NCBI GenBank assembly: GCA_963737405.1
Contig: CAVTSL010000001.1
Span: forward strand, 62,001-126,000
Source of the DNA: JACCTU01 sp963737405
GTDB taxonomy: Bacteria; Actinomycetota; Thermoleophilia; Gaiellales; Gaiellaceae
Length of the DNA stretch: 64,000 nucleotides
Direction: 5' to 3'
Position numbers and translations under genes: made by a program. How positions within the stretch are numbered: position 1 is the stretch's first letter; each line of letters starts with the position of its first letter. Under the pieces are notes generated by a model. The model was not told where the DNA came from. It saw nothing but the letters and a program-made list of their open reading frames with translations, and did not search any database. Below are positions 25,560 through 34,341 of the stretch, one piece after another.

Positions 25560-27421
25560 GCACCGAGTTCAAGCTCCGGCGCGTCGGCGACCTCGCGCTC
25601 GTCACGATCGACAACGGCGAGGACTGGACGAAGCCGTCGACCTTCGGACGCGAGGCCCTGGAGTCGCTCGAGCGGACGCTCGACGAGGTCGATTCGCAGG
25701 AGTGGGCCGGCCTCGTGCTCACCGGCAAGCCGTACGTGTTCGCGGTCGGCGCCGACATCGACGCGTTCCCGAACGTGACGCCCGACCTCGCGCGCGCCGG
25801 TTCACGCGCAGGCCACGAGCTCTTCCTCCGCATCCGAGATCTCCCGTTCCCGACGCTCGCCGCGATCAACGGCGCGGCGCTCGGCGGCGGGCTCGAGATC
25901 GCGCTCCACTGCGACCACCGCACGATCGCACGCTCGGTGCGGCACGTCGGGACGCCGGAGGTCTTCCTCGGCCTCTTCCCTGCGTGGGGAGGAACGCAGC
26001 TGCTGCCACGGCTGGTCGGAGCGGCGAACGCCGTGAAGGTCGTCGTGAGCAACCCGCTCCGGCAGAACCGGATGCTCGACGCGCAGAAGGCGCTCGAGCT
26101 CGGCATCGTCGACGTGGTTCTCGATGACGTGGAGTTCCTCGACGACTCGATCGCGTACCTGCGATCCGGTCCCGCCCGGCGCGAGGAGGCAGACCTCTCC
26201 GACACCGACGAGATCGTGCGCCGTGCGCGCGGCGAGCTCATGGGCCCGGCACGCTCACCCCAGGTCGCGCTCGACCTGATCGAGGGCGCGCCGGCGTGGT
26301 CGCTCGCCGACGGGTACCGCGCCGAGGAGGAGGCGATCGCGGGACTCCTCCCCGAGCCGCAGGCGCAGAACTCGATCTACGCGTTCAACCTCGTCGAGCG
26401 ACGGCAGAAGAAGGGCGTCGGGGTCCCCGACGCGAAGCCGCGCCGCGTCGAGAAGGTCGGGATCGTCGGCGCCGGCCTGATGGCGACGCAGCTCGCGACC
26501 CTCTTCCTGAAGCGCCTCGAGGTCCCGCTCGTGATCCGCGACCTCTCGCAGGAGATCGTCGACCGCTCGCTCGCGGAGATCCGGGGCGAGATGCAGGCGA
26601 AGAAGCCGTTCCTCGCGACGATCGTCTCCGGCACGACCGGCTGGGACGGCTTCGAGGAATGCGACCTCGTGCTCGAGGCCGTCGTCGAGGAGCTCGACGT
26701 CAAGCGGGAGGTCTTCGCGACGCTCCGCGAGCTCGCGCCGAACGCGATCCTCGCATCGAACACCTCGTCGCTCTCGCTCGCCGAGATGGGCGCCGACGTC
26801 GGGCTGCACTTCTTCAACCCGGTCGCCGTGCTGCCGCTCGTCGAGATCGTGCGGCACGACGAGACCTCGGACGAGGCGCTCGCGACGGCGTGGGACGTCT
26901 GCAAGAAGCTGCGCAAGCGCGGCGTCGTGGTGCACGACGCGCCCGGCTTCGTCGTCAACCGCGTGCTGACCAGGATGACGAGCGTGCTGATGGACTCGCT
27001 CGAGCACGGCAACACGGTCGCGGAGACGGACGAGGCGATCGTCACGCTCGGCATGCCGATGGCGCCGTCGGTGCTGCTCCAGCTCGTCGGCCCGCGAGTC
27101 GCGAACCACGTGCTCGAGACGATGCACGACGCGTATCCGGACCGGTTCCCGCTCTCGCCGACGCTCGCGAACTACGCAGACGGGAACGAGGAGATCGTGA
27201 TCGCGGGCGACCGGCGCAGGACGGTCGACGAGATCCAGGAGGCGGTGCTCGAAGCGCTTGCGGACGAGATCCGCCACCTGCTCGACGAGGGTGTGGTCGG
27301 CGAGGCCGCGGACGTCGACACGTGCCTCCTTCTCGGCGCCGGCTGGCCGTTCTTCCTCGGCGGGATCACACCGCACCTGGAACAGCGCGGATACTCGCTC
27401 GCTCAGACGAGCGTGCGGTAG
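25556..27421 (+). CDS. Enoyl-CoA hydratase / 3-hydroxyacyl-CoA dehydrogenase fusion (FadB/FadJ-like)
   Basis: 621 residues from the GTG at 25556, which overlaps the thiolase stop (GTGA). Residues about 1-250 are a crotonase domain (oxyanion loop FAVGADIDAF, AAINGAALGGGLEIALHCD). A NAD-binding fold starts near residue 300 (KVGIVGAGLMATQLATLFLK), and the C-terminal HAD domain follows (VHDAPGFVVNRVLTRM). It is about 100 residues shorter than typical FadB, mainly in the final dehydrogenase repeat. It should act with the thiolase in fatty-acid degradation. Confidence 0.93.
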   Translation: MSTEFKLRRVGDLALVTIDNGEDWTKPSTFGREALESLERTLDEVDSQEWAGLVLTGKPYVFAVGADIDAFPNVTPDLARAGSRAGHELFLRIRDLPFPTLAAINGAALGGGLEIALHCDHRTIARSVRHVGTPEVFLGLFPAWGGTQLLPRLVGAANAVKVVVSNPLRQNRMLDAQKALELGIVDVVLDDVEFLDDSIAYLRSGPARREEADLSDTDEIVRRARGELMGPARSPQVALDLIEGAPAWSLADGYRAEEEAIAGLLPEPQAQNSIYAFNLVERRQKKGVGVPDAKPRRVEKVGIVGAGLMATQLATLFLKRLEVPLVIRDLSQEIVDRSLAEIRGEMQAKKPFLATIVSGTTGWDGFEECDLVLEAVVEELDVKREVFATLRELAPNAILASNTSSLSLAEMGADVGLHFFNPVAVLPLVEIVRHDETSDEALATAWDVCKKLRKRGVVVHDAPGFVVNRVLTRMTSVLMDSLEHGNTVAETDEAIVTLGMPMAPSVLLQLVGPRVANHVLETMHDAYPDRFPLSPTLANYADGNEEIVIAGDRRRTVDEIQEAVLEALADEIRHLLDEGVVGEAADVDTCLLLGAGWPFFLGGITPHLEQRGYSLAQTSVR

Positions 27422-28494
27422 AGCTCGGCGGTCTTCTCGGCGACGCGGTCCCACCCGAAGTCGTCGACCGCGCGGGTACGCCCTGCCTCCCCCATGCGCC
27501 GAGCGCGGGCCGGATCCGCAACGAGCTCGTTGATCGCGCGCGCGAGCGCATCGGGGTCCTCCGGCGGAACGAGCAGGCCGGTCTCGCCGTCGACGACGAC
27601 CTCGGGGATCCCGCCGACGCGCGACGCGACGACGGCCGTGTGGCACGCCATCGCCTCGAGGTTCACGATCCCGAGCGGCTCGTAGATCGACGGGCAGACG
27701 AAGACCGAGGCGTGCGAGAGCAGCTCGATCACGTCCGGCTTCGGAAGCATCTCCTCGATCCAGACGACGTCGTCGAGCCTCGCGACTGCCTGCTCGGTCT
27801 CGCGCGCGAGCTCCTCGGTGTCGGGCGCGCCGGCGGCGAGCACGAGCTGTGCGCCCTCGAGCTGCGGCGCAGCGGCGAGGAGCGTCGAGAGGCCCTTCTG
27901 CTTCGTGATCCGCCCGACGAAGAGCACGTAGGGCTCGTGCACGCCGTAGCGCTCGAGCGCTCCACGCGTCTCGACGCGCTCGTACTCGACCGTGTCGATC
28001 CCGTTGCCGATCACGTGCACGTTCGACGGGTCGAGCGCCGGGTACGCGGCGAGGACGTCGTCGCGCATCGCGGTCGAGACCGCGATCACCGCGTCCGCGC
28101 CCTCGAGGCCCGTGCGCTCGCACCAGCTCGAGAGCCGGTAGCCGCCGCCGAGCTGCTCGGCCTTCCAGGGCCGCGACGGCTCGAGGCTGTGCGTCGTCGC
28201 CACGTGCGGCACGCCGTGCAGGAGCTTCGCGAGGTGGCCGGCGAGGTTCGCGTACCACGTGTGGCTGTGCACGAGCTCTGCGCCGTCGAGGTCGGCCGCC
28301 ATCAGCACGTCCGTCCCGATCGTCTTCAGGGCCGCGTTGGCGCCTTCGAGCTCCTCCGGCGGCGGGTACTTCGCGAAGGGCCGAACCTCGAGCTCGACGA
28401 GCCGCTCGAGCTCCCGGGCCAGGTAGGCGACGTGGACGCCCGCCCCGCCGTAGACGTCCGGCGGGTACTCACGTGTGAGCAACGCGACCTTCAC
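27403..28494 (-). CDS. glgA: Glycosyltransferase GT4, Corynebacterium-type glycogen synthase
   Basis: 363 residues. LLTREYPPDVYGGAGVHVAY at the N-terminus is the signature of the actinobacterial GlgA/GlgM group. The GT-B C-domain has FVGRITKQKGLSTLLAA and the nucleotide-sugar loop VCPSIYEPLGIVNLEAMACH with its Glu pair. Members make alpha-1,4-glucan or maltose-1-phosphate from ADP-glucose. The last 19 bp overlap the fadB-like gene convergently. GTG start at 28494; divergent from the large helicase. Confidence 0.9.
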   Translation of the reverse strand: MKVALLTREYPPDVYGGAGVHVAYLARELERLVELEVRPFAKYPPPEELEGANAALKTIGTDVLMAADLDGAELVHSHTWYANLAGHLAKLLHGVPHVATTHSLEPSRPWKAEQLGGGYRLSSWCERTGLEGADAVIAVSTAMRDDVLAAYPALDPSNVHVIGNGIDTVEYERVETRGALERYGVHEPYVLFVGRITKQKGLSTLLAAAPQLEGAQLVLAAGAPDTEELARETEQAVARLDDVVWIEEMLPKPDVIELLSHASVFVCPSIYEPLGIVNLEAMACHTAVVASRVGGIPEVVVDGETGLLVPPEDPDALARAINELVADPARARRMGEAGRTRAVDDFGWDRVAEKTAELYRTLV

Positions 28495-28522
28495 GGCCCG
28501 TACTTGTACCGGTCGGATCGTC

Positions 28523-28528
28523 TACACT
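28523..28528 (+). promoter_or_regulatory. -10 element upstream of the SF2 helicase
   Basis: TACACT. Transcription would start near 28535, giving a leader of about 40 nt to the ATG at 28576. An in-frame TTG at 28534 is a possible near-leaderless start. Confidence 0.4.
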
Positions 28529-28575
28529 GTGGGTTGCGACGCCCGAGTCGGGGTCAGAACCGGGCCGCACCTCTG

Positions 28576-31092
28576 ATGGAAGCTGCAGCGCATTCCGGCG
28601 CTGCCACCGTGGCAACGACGACTGATCACCTCACGGATTCGCCGTTCGCGGGCGACGAGCTCGCGGAAGCGGCGCTCAAAGCCCAGGCGTGGGCGGGCGA
28701 AGCCTTCCTCCACGAAGGCGAAGATGCCGCCGAGGTCCTGGCGCCGGGCACCGCTCGCCGGCGGGCGCTCGACGACGCGACCGCCGAGCTCGACCGCGGG
28801 CTCCCCGAGCCGTCCTACGGCTGGAAGGTCCGCTACGGCCTGATGCTCGGGCTCGAGCGCGTCCTCGTCGAGGCGAAGCCGAAGCTGGCGTCCGGCACCG
28901 AGCTCCGCCGGCACCAGGTCGACGCGCTCGCGGGGATGCTCACCGAGCTGATCCACGCGAACCAGAAGGAGAACGGCAACGGGAACGGGAACGGCGCGGT
29001 CGTCGCGGTCGAGGATGCGCCCGAGGCGCTCGAGGAGGAGCCCGAGGACGAGCTCGGCCTGCTCGAGACCGAGCCCGACGTCGACACCGACGACGACGTC
29101 TACCACGGCCCGGACCCCGGGGCGGCGCGGCGGTTCCGCTTCCGCCACCCGACGGCCTCCGGCAAGACGATCGCCGCGGCCGGCTTCGTCGAGGCCGCCC
29201 GAACGCTCGGCGTCCTGATCCTCACGCACCGGCGACTGCTCGTTCAGCAGTTCAACCGCGACCTCACGACCGAGGGGTACGGCGAGCGCTTCAGCGAGGC
29301 GATCCTGCGCGACCAGACGCCGCCGCGCGAGAACCCGATCACGATCCAGACGTACGCGTGGTTCGCGCGTCACTTCGACGACATCTCTCGCGACGCGTAC
29401 CACCTCGTGATCGCAGACGAAGCGCACACCGCGCTCGGCGAGAAGACGTCGAAGGCGATCCGGTCGTTCCACGAGCCGCTCTACATCGGCATGACCGCGA
29501 CCGAGGAGCTGATCGCGAAGCAGGTCTCCGACGTCTTCCCGGCGTCGGTCGACGATCTCCCTCTCGCCGAGGCCGCGCGGCGCGGCCTGATCGCGCCGCT
29601 CCGGTCGCTCCGCGTTCCGCCCGTCGCGGCGATCAACAACGTTCCGATCATCGGCGGCGACTTCGACCAGGACGAGCTGGCCAAGGCCCTCGACCACCAG
29701 GCGCTGAACCTCGCGGCTGCGTCGCTCTACCGCGACCGCTTCGACAACACGCCCGGCATCGTCTACGCGGCCGGCGTCGACCACGCGTACCACCTCGCGC
29801 AGGAGTTCCGCGCGGTCGGGATCAAGGCAGAGGCCGTGTCGGGCCGCACGCCTCCCGTCAAGCTCGCGGAGACGCTGGCTGCGTACGAGCGCGGCGAGAT
29901 CAACGTGCTGATCAACGCGATGCTGCTCGCGGAAGGGTGGAACTCACCGCGCGCGACCGTGTGCATGCACCTCGCGCCGACCGCGTCGCGCCGCGTCTAC
30001 CAGCAGCGCATCGGCCGGATCATGCGGATGCACCCGCGCAAGGAGGCCGGCATCGTCGTCGACTTCGTCCCGAAGGGCGCGACGCACAACGAGCGCGTCG
30101 TCTCGCTGCACTCGCTCCTCGACGCGGACTTCTACCGCGAGGGCGCGCGCGTCACGCCCGCTCCGCGCCGCAGGATCCAGCGCCGTGCGAAGCGGAAGCT
30201 CACGCCGGCGCCGTGGCTCGTCCCCGTCACGCCGGACGTCCGCCGACGGCTCGGCGTGATCCAGCGCGAGTGGCAGCGGGTCGACCCGAAGTACCTCGAC
30301 GACGACGAGCAGCGCTTCTGGGCGTCGATCGCGGGGCGGCAGATCCGCTTCGAGGAGCGCACGCAGTTCGTCGAGAAGCTCACCGCGGGGCGTGCGACGA
30401 AGGGCGCGCTCGAGCAGTTCCTGACGACGTGCGCAGCGGAGAACCCGAACCGGCGCCTGCGGATGATGGCGCTCGCAGATCGAGTCTCGATGCGCGTCGA
30501 CCGCGCCGACTTCGACGACCTCGTCACGCTCGTCACCTCGGCGCCGACGTGGGACAAGGACCGCCTCGGCGGGATCCGCACGCTCCTTCGGGCGATCGGC
30601 GAGGGGAACGCCGACGCGCCCGAGCAGATCCTCGCCCGCTGGACGTGGCGGCTGGCACGCGCGGCCCGCAAGGTGCTCGACCGCAAGGCCTCGCAGGAGT
30701 ACCCCGAGGCGAAGCGGCTGCTCGGCGCGCTCGCGAACTCGCGCGGCCATCGCCACGAGGAGAACGCCGCGAAGCTCGTCAACACGGCGCTCGAGCTGCC
30801 GAAGCCGGTCGGCGCAGCGCTCCTCGCATCGGCCGAGGCGTACACGCCGCGAGCGACGAAGCTCCTCGACGCGGCGCGCGAGCGGCTCGGGCCGATCGAC
30901 GAGGTCTCGCTCGCGCTCGCCGAGAACCTGCCGCAGCCGAAGACGCAGCCCTCGCGCAAGCGCCGCAGGCGCCGGCGGAAGAAGAAGGTGACCGAGGGGC
31001 AGCAGAAGCAGCAGCCGCAGCAGCGGCAGAGCGGGAAGGCGGAGCCGGAGCCACAGCCGGCCGCCGAGCCCGACGCCGTCGCGCAGGCCTGA
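28576..31092 (+). CDS. SF2 (DEAH-type) helicase-like protein
   Basis: 838 residues from the ATG at 28576. The helicase core has a Walker A variant HPTASGKTIAAA, DEAH in LVIADEAHTALG, motif III GMTATEEL, and motifs V-VI in LLAEGWNSPRATVCMHL and YQQRIGRIMRMHPR, like type III restriction and RAD25/ComFA-type helicases. The first 180 residues are unlike known helicase N-termini and include a NGNGNGNG linker followed by a very acidic stretch. The last 270 residues are helical, ending in a basic tail rich in R, K and Q. No nuclease or methylase is adjacent. Function unknown; nucleic-acid unwinding is likely. Confidence 0.85.
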   Translation: MEAAAHSGAATVATTTDHLTDSPFAGDELAEAALKAQAWAGEAFLHEGEDAAEVLAPGTARRRALDDATAELDRGLPEPSYGWKVRYGLMLGLERVLVEAKPKLASGTELRRHQVDALAGMLTELIHANQKENGNGNGNGAVVAVEDAPEALEEEPEDELGLLETEPDVDTDDDVYHGPDPGAARRFRFRHPTASGKTIAAAGFVEAARTLGVLILTHRRLLVQQFNRDLTTEGYGERFSEAILRDQTPPRENPITIQTYAWFARHFDDISRDAYHLVIADEAHTALGEKTSKAIRSFHEPLYIGMTATEELIAKQVSDVFPASVDDLPLAEAARRGLIAPLRSLRVPPVAAINNVPIIGGDFDQDELAKALDHQALNLAAASLYRDRFDNTPGIVYAAGVDHAYHLAQEFRAVGIKAEAVSGRTPPVKLAETLAAYERGEINVLINAMLLAEGWNSPRATVCMHLAPTASRRVYQQRIGRIMRMHPRKEAGIVVDFVPKGATHNERVVSLHSLLDADFYREGARVTPAPRRRIQRRAKRKLTPAPWLVPVTPDVRRRLGVIQREWQRVDPKYLDDDEQRFWASIAGRQIRFEERTQFVEKLTAGRATKGALEQFLTTCAAENPNRRLRMMALADRVSMRVDRADFDDLVTLVTSAPTWDKDRLGGIRTLLRAIGEGNADAPEQILARWTWRLARAARKVLDRKASQEYPEAKRLLGALANSRGHRHEENAAKLVNTALELPKPVGAALLASAEAYTPRATKLLDAARERLGPIDEVSLALAENLPQPKTQPSRKRRRRRRKKKVTEGQQKQQPQQRQSGKAEPEPQPAAEPDAVAQA

Positions 31093-31136
31093 GCCTTTCG
31101 CGTAACGCGCGGGACGCCTAGCGTGTATCCCGAGCG

Positions 31137-32249
31137 ATGGCTGTGCCCGCGACGGCCCACGACGACGCGCTGATCGCCCGAGCCCGGGCCGGCGACGAGC
31201 GCGCGTATGCCGAGCTCGTGCGCGCCCATGAAGGAAGCGCGCGCCGGACGGCTGTGAGCATCGCCGGCGCGAGCGCAGGTGAGGACGCGACGCAGGAAGC
31301 GTTCATCAAGGCGTATCGGAAGCTCGGGACGTTCCGTCTCGGCTCCCCGTTTCGGCCGTGGTTCCTTCGCATCGTCGCCAACGAAGCACGGAACGCGCGC
31401 CGGAGCGCCGCCCGGCATGCGCGGCTCGCGGAGCGGGCCGCGCTCGCCCCGGCGCCGGGTGGATCTGCGGACGAGCTCGAGCTGATCGCGCGCGAGGAGC
31501 GCGCCGCGCTTCTGGCGGCGCTCGACCGGCTCCCGGTCGAGGACCGGATCGCGCTGCTCGGCCGCTTCGTCGCGGAGCTCGACGACTCCGAGACCGCGCG
31601 CCTCCTCGGAGTCCGTCCGGCCTCGGTCCGCGTGCGGATCTGGCGGGCGCTCGAGCGGCTCAGGCACGAGCTCGCGGCGACCGCGGCTGTTCTTCTCGCC
31701 GCAGCGGCCGTCCTCGCGCTCTCGCCGGCGGCGCGCTCAGCAGCTCGTGCGGCCCTCGACCTCGTCCCAGGCGTCGCGGTCGAGCACGTCTCGACGTTGC
31801 CGCCGCGCGCCGTCGACGTCGCGCCGCCGTACCTCGGCGTCCCTGGCTCACGCGCCGACGCGGAGCGCGTCACGTCGTTCGCGGTCGTCGTCCCTTCGCC
31901 CGAGCCGGAGCAGATCTACGTCCGCAACGACGTCCAGGGCGGCATGGTGACGTTCTTCCTCGCGGACGGAGCGACGCTGACCGAGTGGTGGTCCGGCACC
32001 GGCGCGGCGGCCTTCGACGTCGTGGGAGACGCCGGCGTGCGGCGCGTCGACGTCGAGGGCAACGACGCCGTCTGGATCGACGGGAGCGCTACCGCGACCT
32101 ACACGTACATCGGCGCCGATCACCGCCGCCACTTCGAGGCGCTCGAGCCGCGTGGAACGCTCCTGCTCTGGCAGCGCGGGAGCGTCGCGTACCGGCTCGA
32201 GGGAGCACTCTCGCTCGACGAGGCGCTGCGAGTCGCAGCGTCGCTCTAG
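31137..32249 (+). CDS. ECF sigma factor fused to membrane and extracytoplasmic domain
   Basis: 370 residues. Region 2 spans about 10-90 (YAELVRAHEGSARR, DATQEAFIKAYRKLGTFR) and region 4 about 115-178 (ELDDSETARLLGVRPASVRV). Directly after region 4 comes one membrane helix (about 179-197), then a 170-residue external domain rich in beta structure (EQIYVRNDVQGGMVTFFLAD, ATYTYIGADHRRHFEAL). Normal ECF factors end after region 4 and use a separate anti-sigma. This one seems to carry its own sensor domain, so membrane tethering may control activity. Its stop lies in the repeat at 32248-32412. Confidence 0.88.
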   Translation: MAVPATAHDDALIARARAGDERAYAELVRAHEGSARRTAVSIAGASAGEDATQEAFIKAYRKLGTFRLGSPFRPWFLRIVANEARNARRSAARHARLAERAALAPAPGGSADELELIAREERAALLAALDRLPVEDRIALLGRFVAELDDSETARLLGVRPASVRVRIWRALERLRHELAATAAVLLAAAAVLALSPAARSAARAALDLVPGVAVEHVSTLPPRAVDVAPPYLGVPGSRADAERVTSFAVVVPSPEPEQIYVRNDVQGGMVTFFLADGATLTEWWSGTGAAAFDVVGDAGVRRVDVEGNDAVWIDGSATATYTYIGADHRRHFEALEPRGTLLLWQRGSVAYRLEGALSLDEALRVAASL

Positions 32250-33297
32250 GAGGGCTTGGCGGAACGGGCCTCGTCGCCGGGGTGCGATGGGTGGTGCGAG
32301 GCAAGGACGCAGGGAGCGTTCGTATCCACTGGATACGGGCGCGACTGAGGACGCCGCATCGCGCCGCCCAGCGCGGCCCGGCGGCACAGCGCCTGTTTCG
32401 CCAAGCCCTCCTGCTAGACGGCGGGCCTTCGGGGCCGCCGTTCTCCTTCTCGCGCTCGCGCAGGTAGCGCGTCAGCTCGGCGGCGAGCGCGTCGCCCGAC
32501 GGAAGGTCCTCCTCCTCCTCGATCTCCTCTGTCCGCTGCTCGAGCTCCTCGACGTAGGCGGCAGTCTCGGGATCGGCTGCGACCGCCTCGCTCACCTGCT
32601 GCGAGTACGACTCGCTCGCCTCTTCGAGCTCGCCCGTGTCGATCTCCGTCTCGAGGAGCTCGCCCAGCCGGCGGCAGAGCGCGAGCGCGGCGCGCGGGCT
32701 CGGCGCGAGCGAGACGTAGTGCGGGACCGCCGCCCAGAGGCTCGCCGACGGGAGGCCCGCGTTCTTGCACGAGTCGTGGAGCACGCCGACGATCCCCGTC
32801 GGCCCTTCGTACCGCGACGGCTGGAGGCCGAGACGCTCGACCAGCTGCTCGTCCGACGCGCTCCCGGTCACCGGCGACGGACGCGTGTGCGGAACGTCTG
32901 CGAGCAGCGACCCGAGCGTGACGACGAGCTCGACGCCGAGGTCGGCGGCGAGCTGGGTCACGAGCGCCGAGAACGTGCGCCAGCGGACGTTCGGCTCGAT
33001 CCCGAGCAGGAGCAGCGCGTCGCGGTCGGTTCCGGGGATCGGAGCGTGGTAGAAGGCGTTGTCGGGCCAGTCGATCTGCCGCGTGACGCCGTCCACGAGC
33101 GACACGTGCGGGCGCGTCGCCTGGAAGTCGAAGAACTGCTCCGGGTCGATGTCAGCGAAGCGCGCGGCCTGCCACGAGCGTGCGAGGAAGCCGGCGGCGA
33201 GCGACGCTCCCTGACCGCCGTCGTTCCAACCGCGGAATGCCGTGATCAGCACGGGCTGCCGCAGGTTCGGCCGCGACGAGACGCGTAGCTCCTCCAT
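32089..33297 (-). CDS. PAC2-family protein, C-terminus read through a repeat
   Basis: 402 residues as read. Residues 1-290 or so are a PAC2 (proteasome-assembly-chaperone-like) domain: LITAFRGWNDGGQGASLAAG, LGSLLADVPHTRPSPVTG, ASLWAAVPHYVS, then a Glu-rich coiled coil. TAGACT lies 6 nt before the ATG at 33297. After about residue 293 the frame has no stop and continues through the repeat element (32248-32412) into the 3' end of the sigma gene, adding over 100 Arg/Pro/Ala-rich residues. I take the tail as an insertion artefact and not a functional domain. Confidence 0.85.
   Translation of the reverse strand: MEELRVSSRPNLRQPVLITAFRGWNDGGQGASLAAGFLARSWQAARFADIDPEQFFDFQATRPHVSLVDGVTRQIDWPDNAFYHAPIPGTDRDALLLLGIEPNVRWRTFSALVTQLAADLGVELVVTLGSLLADVPHTRPSPVTGSASDEQLVERLGLQPSRYEGPTGIVGVLHDSCKNAGLPSASLWAAVPHYVSLAPSPRAALALCRRLGELLETEIDTGELEEASESYSQQVSEAVAADPETAAYVEELEQRTEEIEEEEDLPSGDALAAELTRYLREREKENGGPEGPPSSRRAWRNRRCAAGPRWAARCGVLSRARIQWIRTLPASLPRTTHRTPATRPVPPSPPRATLRLAAPRRARVLPRAGTRRSRAARAGAFHAARAPRSGGGDRRRCTCRSR
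32248..32412. repeat. Dispersed 165-bp repeat, copy 1
   Basis: Perfect 14-bp terminal inverted repeats (32248-32261 and 32399-32412, outer sequence AGGAGGGCTTGGCG). The interior contains a hairpin CGTATCC-act-GGATACG. About 75-80% identical to copy 2 at 47045-47208. It sits at the stop codon of the sigma gene, between convergent genes, and is flanked by CTAG on both sides. Confidence 0.85.
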
Positions 33298-33303
33298 TTC
33301 CCA

Positions 33304-33309
33304 AGTCTA
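33304..33309 (-). promoter_or_regulatory. -10 element of the PAC2 gene
   Basis: On the minus strand, TAGACT is 6 nt before the ATG at 33297. Confidence 0.5.
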
Positions 33310-34227
33310 CGTTCGGACGCTCGAGGCGGTGGGCCGCCAGAGGAGCGTCACGAGCCAGACCGTCGTGGCCCAGATTCCCGCTGCCAGAGCCACGTGGACG
33401 AGCACGAGCCACCACGGGAGCGCGTTCCGCCACTGCGTCTCGCCGACGATCGCCTGCGCGACGACGAGCGCGAGCAGGACGTAGGCGATCCGCCTCACGG
33501 GCGTCGGCGCGACCCGCCTCAGATACCAGACGAGCACGAGGAGCGCGATGCCGAACACGGCGGTCACGCGCACGTGGACGCGGATCGCGGTCTCGATGTT
33601 CCCGAGGCGGTCGACGACGTCGGGGTCGCCGGCGTGTGGCCCGCTGGCCGTCACGAGCGTTCCCGTGAAGACGACGACGAGCGTGAGCGCGGCGAACGCG
33701 AGGCTCGCCCACCGGAGCCGGTCGGGGACGAAGCGCGCGCCTGGTCCCACCTCGATACGCCGCGCCTCGACCGCGACGACGACGGCGGTCGAGAGCACGA
33801 CGATCGCGAGCAGGAAGTGCGACATCACCGCAACCGGATCGAGGTCGAGGCGGACGGTGATCAACCCGAGCGGCGCCTGCGCGATCGTTCCGAGCGCGGC
33901 GACCCATGCGCAGGTGCGCACCCAGGGCGGCAGCGCGCGGAGAAAGTGCGACGCGACAGCTGTTCCGAGCGAGAGCAGGATCGGGAAGAGGCTCACGACC
34001 CGGTTCCCGAACTCGACGAACGAGTGGTAGCCCTTCTCCGGGAAGACGGCGCCTGGAGTACAGCCGGGCCAGCCCTCGCACCCCAGTCCCGAGCCGGTCA
34101 GCCGCACCGTCGCGCCGCTGACGATGATCGCGTAGAGCGCGACCGCGGACGCCGTGGCGAGAAGTCGGAACGTCGACGGCGCGAGCTCGAAGCCGCGCGC
34201 GCGGCTCGCCTGCGCCTCGACCTGCAT
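33307..34227 (-). CDS. ctaA: Heme A synthase (COX15/CtaA family)
   Basis: 306 residues with eight membrane segments. The heme-binding His and Glu motifs are visible: EFGNRVVSLF in segment 2 region, MSHFLLAIVV, and VHVRVTAVFGIALL plus LVLVHVALAAGIW. The extracellular pair GCEGWPGC supplies the conserved cysteines of the first loop. It oxidises heme O to heme A for aa3-type cytochrome oxidase. No oxidase or ctaB gene is in the window. TAGGCT lies 8 nt before the ATG. Confidence 0.93.
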   Translation of the reverse strand: MQVEAQASRARGFELAPSTFRLLATASAVALYAIIVSGATVRLTGSGLGCEGWPGCTPGAVFPEKGYHSFVEFGNRVVSLFPILLSLGTAVASHFLRALPPWVRTCAWVAALGTIAQAPLGLITVRLDLDPVAVMSHFLLAIVVLSTAVVVAVEARRIEVGPGARFVPDRLRWASLAFAALTLVVVFTGTLVTASGPHAGDPDVVDRLGNIETAIRVHVRVTAVFGIALLVLVWYLRRVAPTPVRRIAYVLLALVVAQAIVGETQWRNALPWWLVLVHVALAAGIWATTVWLVTLLWRPTASSVRT

Positions 34228-34235
34228 CGCGCCCG

Positions 34236-34241
34236 AGCCTA
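34236..34241 (-). promoter_or_regulatory. -10 element of ctaA
   Basis: On the minus strand, TAGGCT is 8 nt before the ATG at 34227. Confidence 0.45.
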
Positions 34242-34341
34242 GCGGAGCTTGCTGCGCAAGTCGCCGATCCGCTAGCGCGGATCCGCGACGCGCGAAATCC
34301 CTAAAGGCGGCCGCTTCGCGCCGCGCGCGCAGTTTTCCACA

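Noticed and set aside
26296..28575. In-frame upstream extension of the large helicase
   Set aside because: It overlaps fadB-like and glgA coding sequence on both strands with shadow composition; the promoter at 28523 places the real start downstream.
32414..32770. 118-codon minus-strand frame starting inside the PAC2 gene
   Set aside because: A shadow of PAC2 in another frame; the PAC2 frame has the conserved residues.
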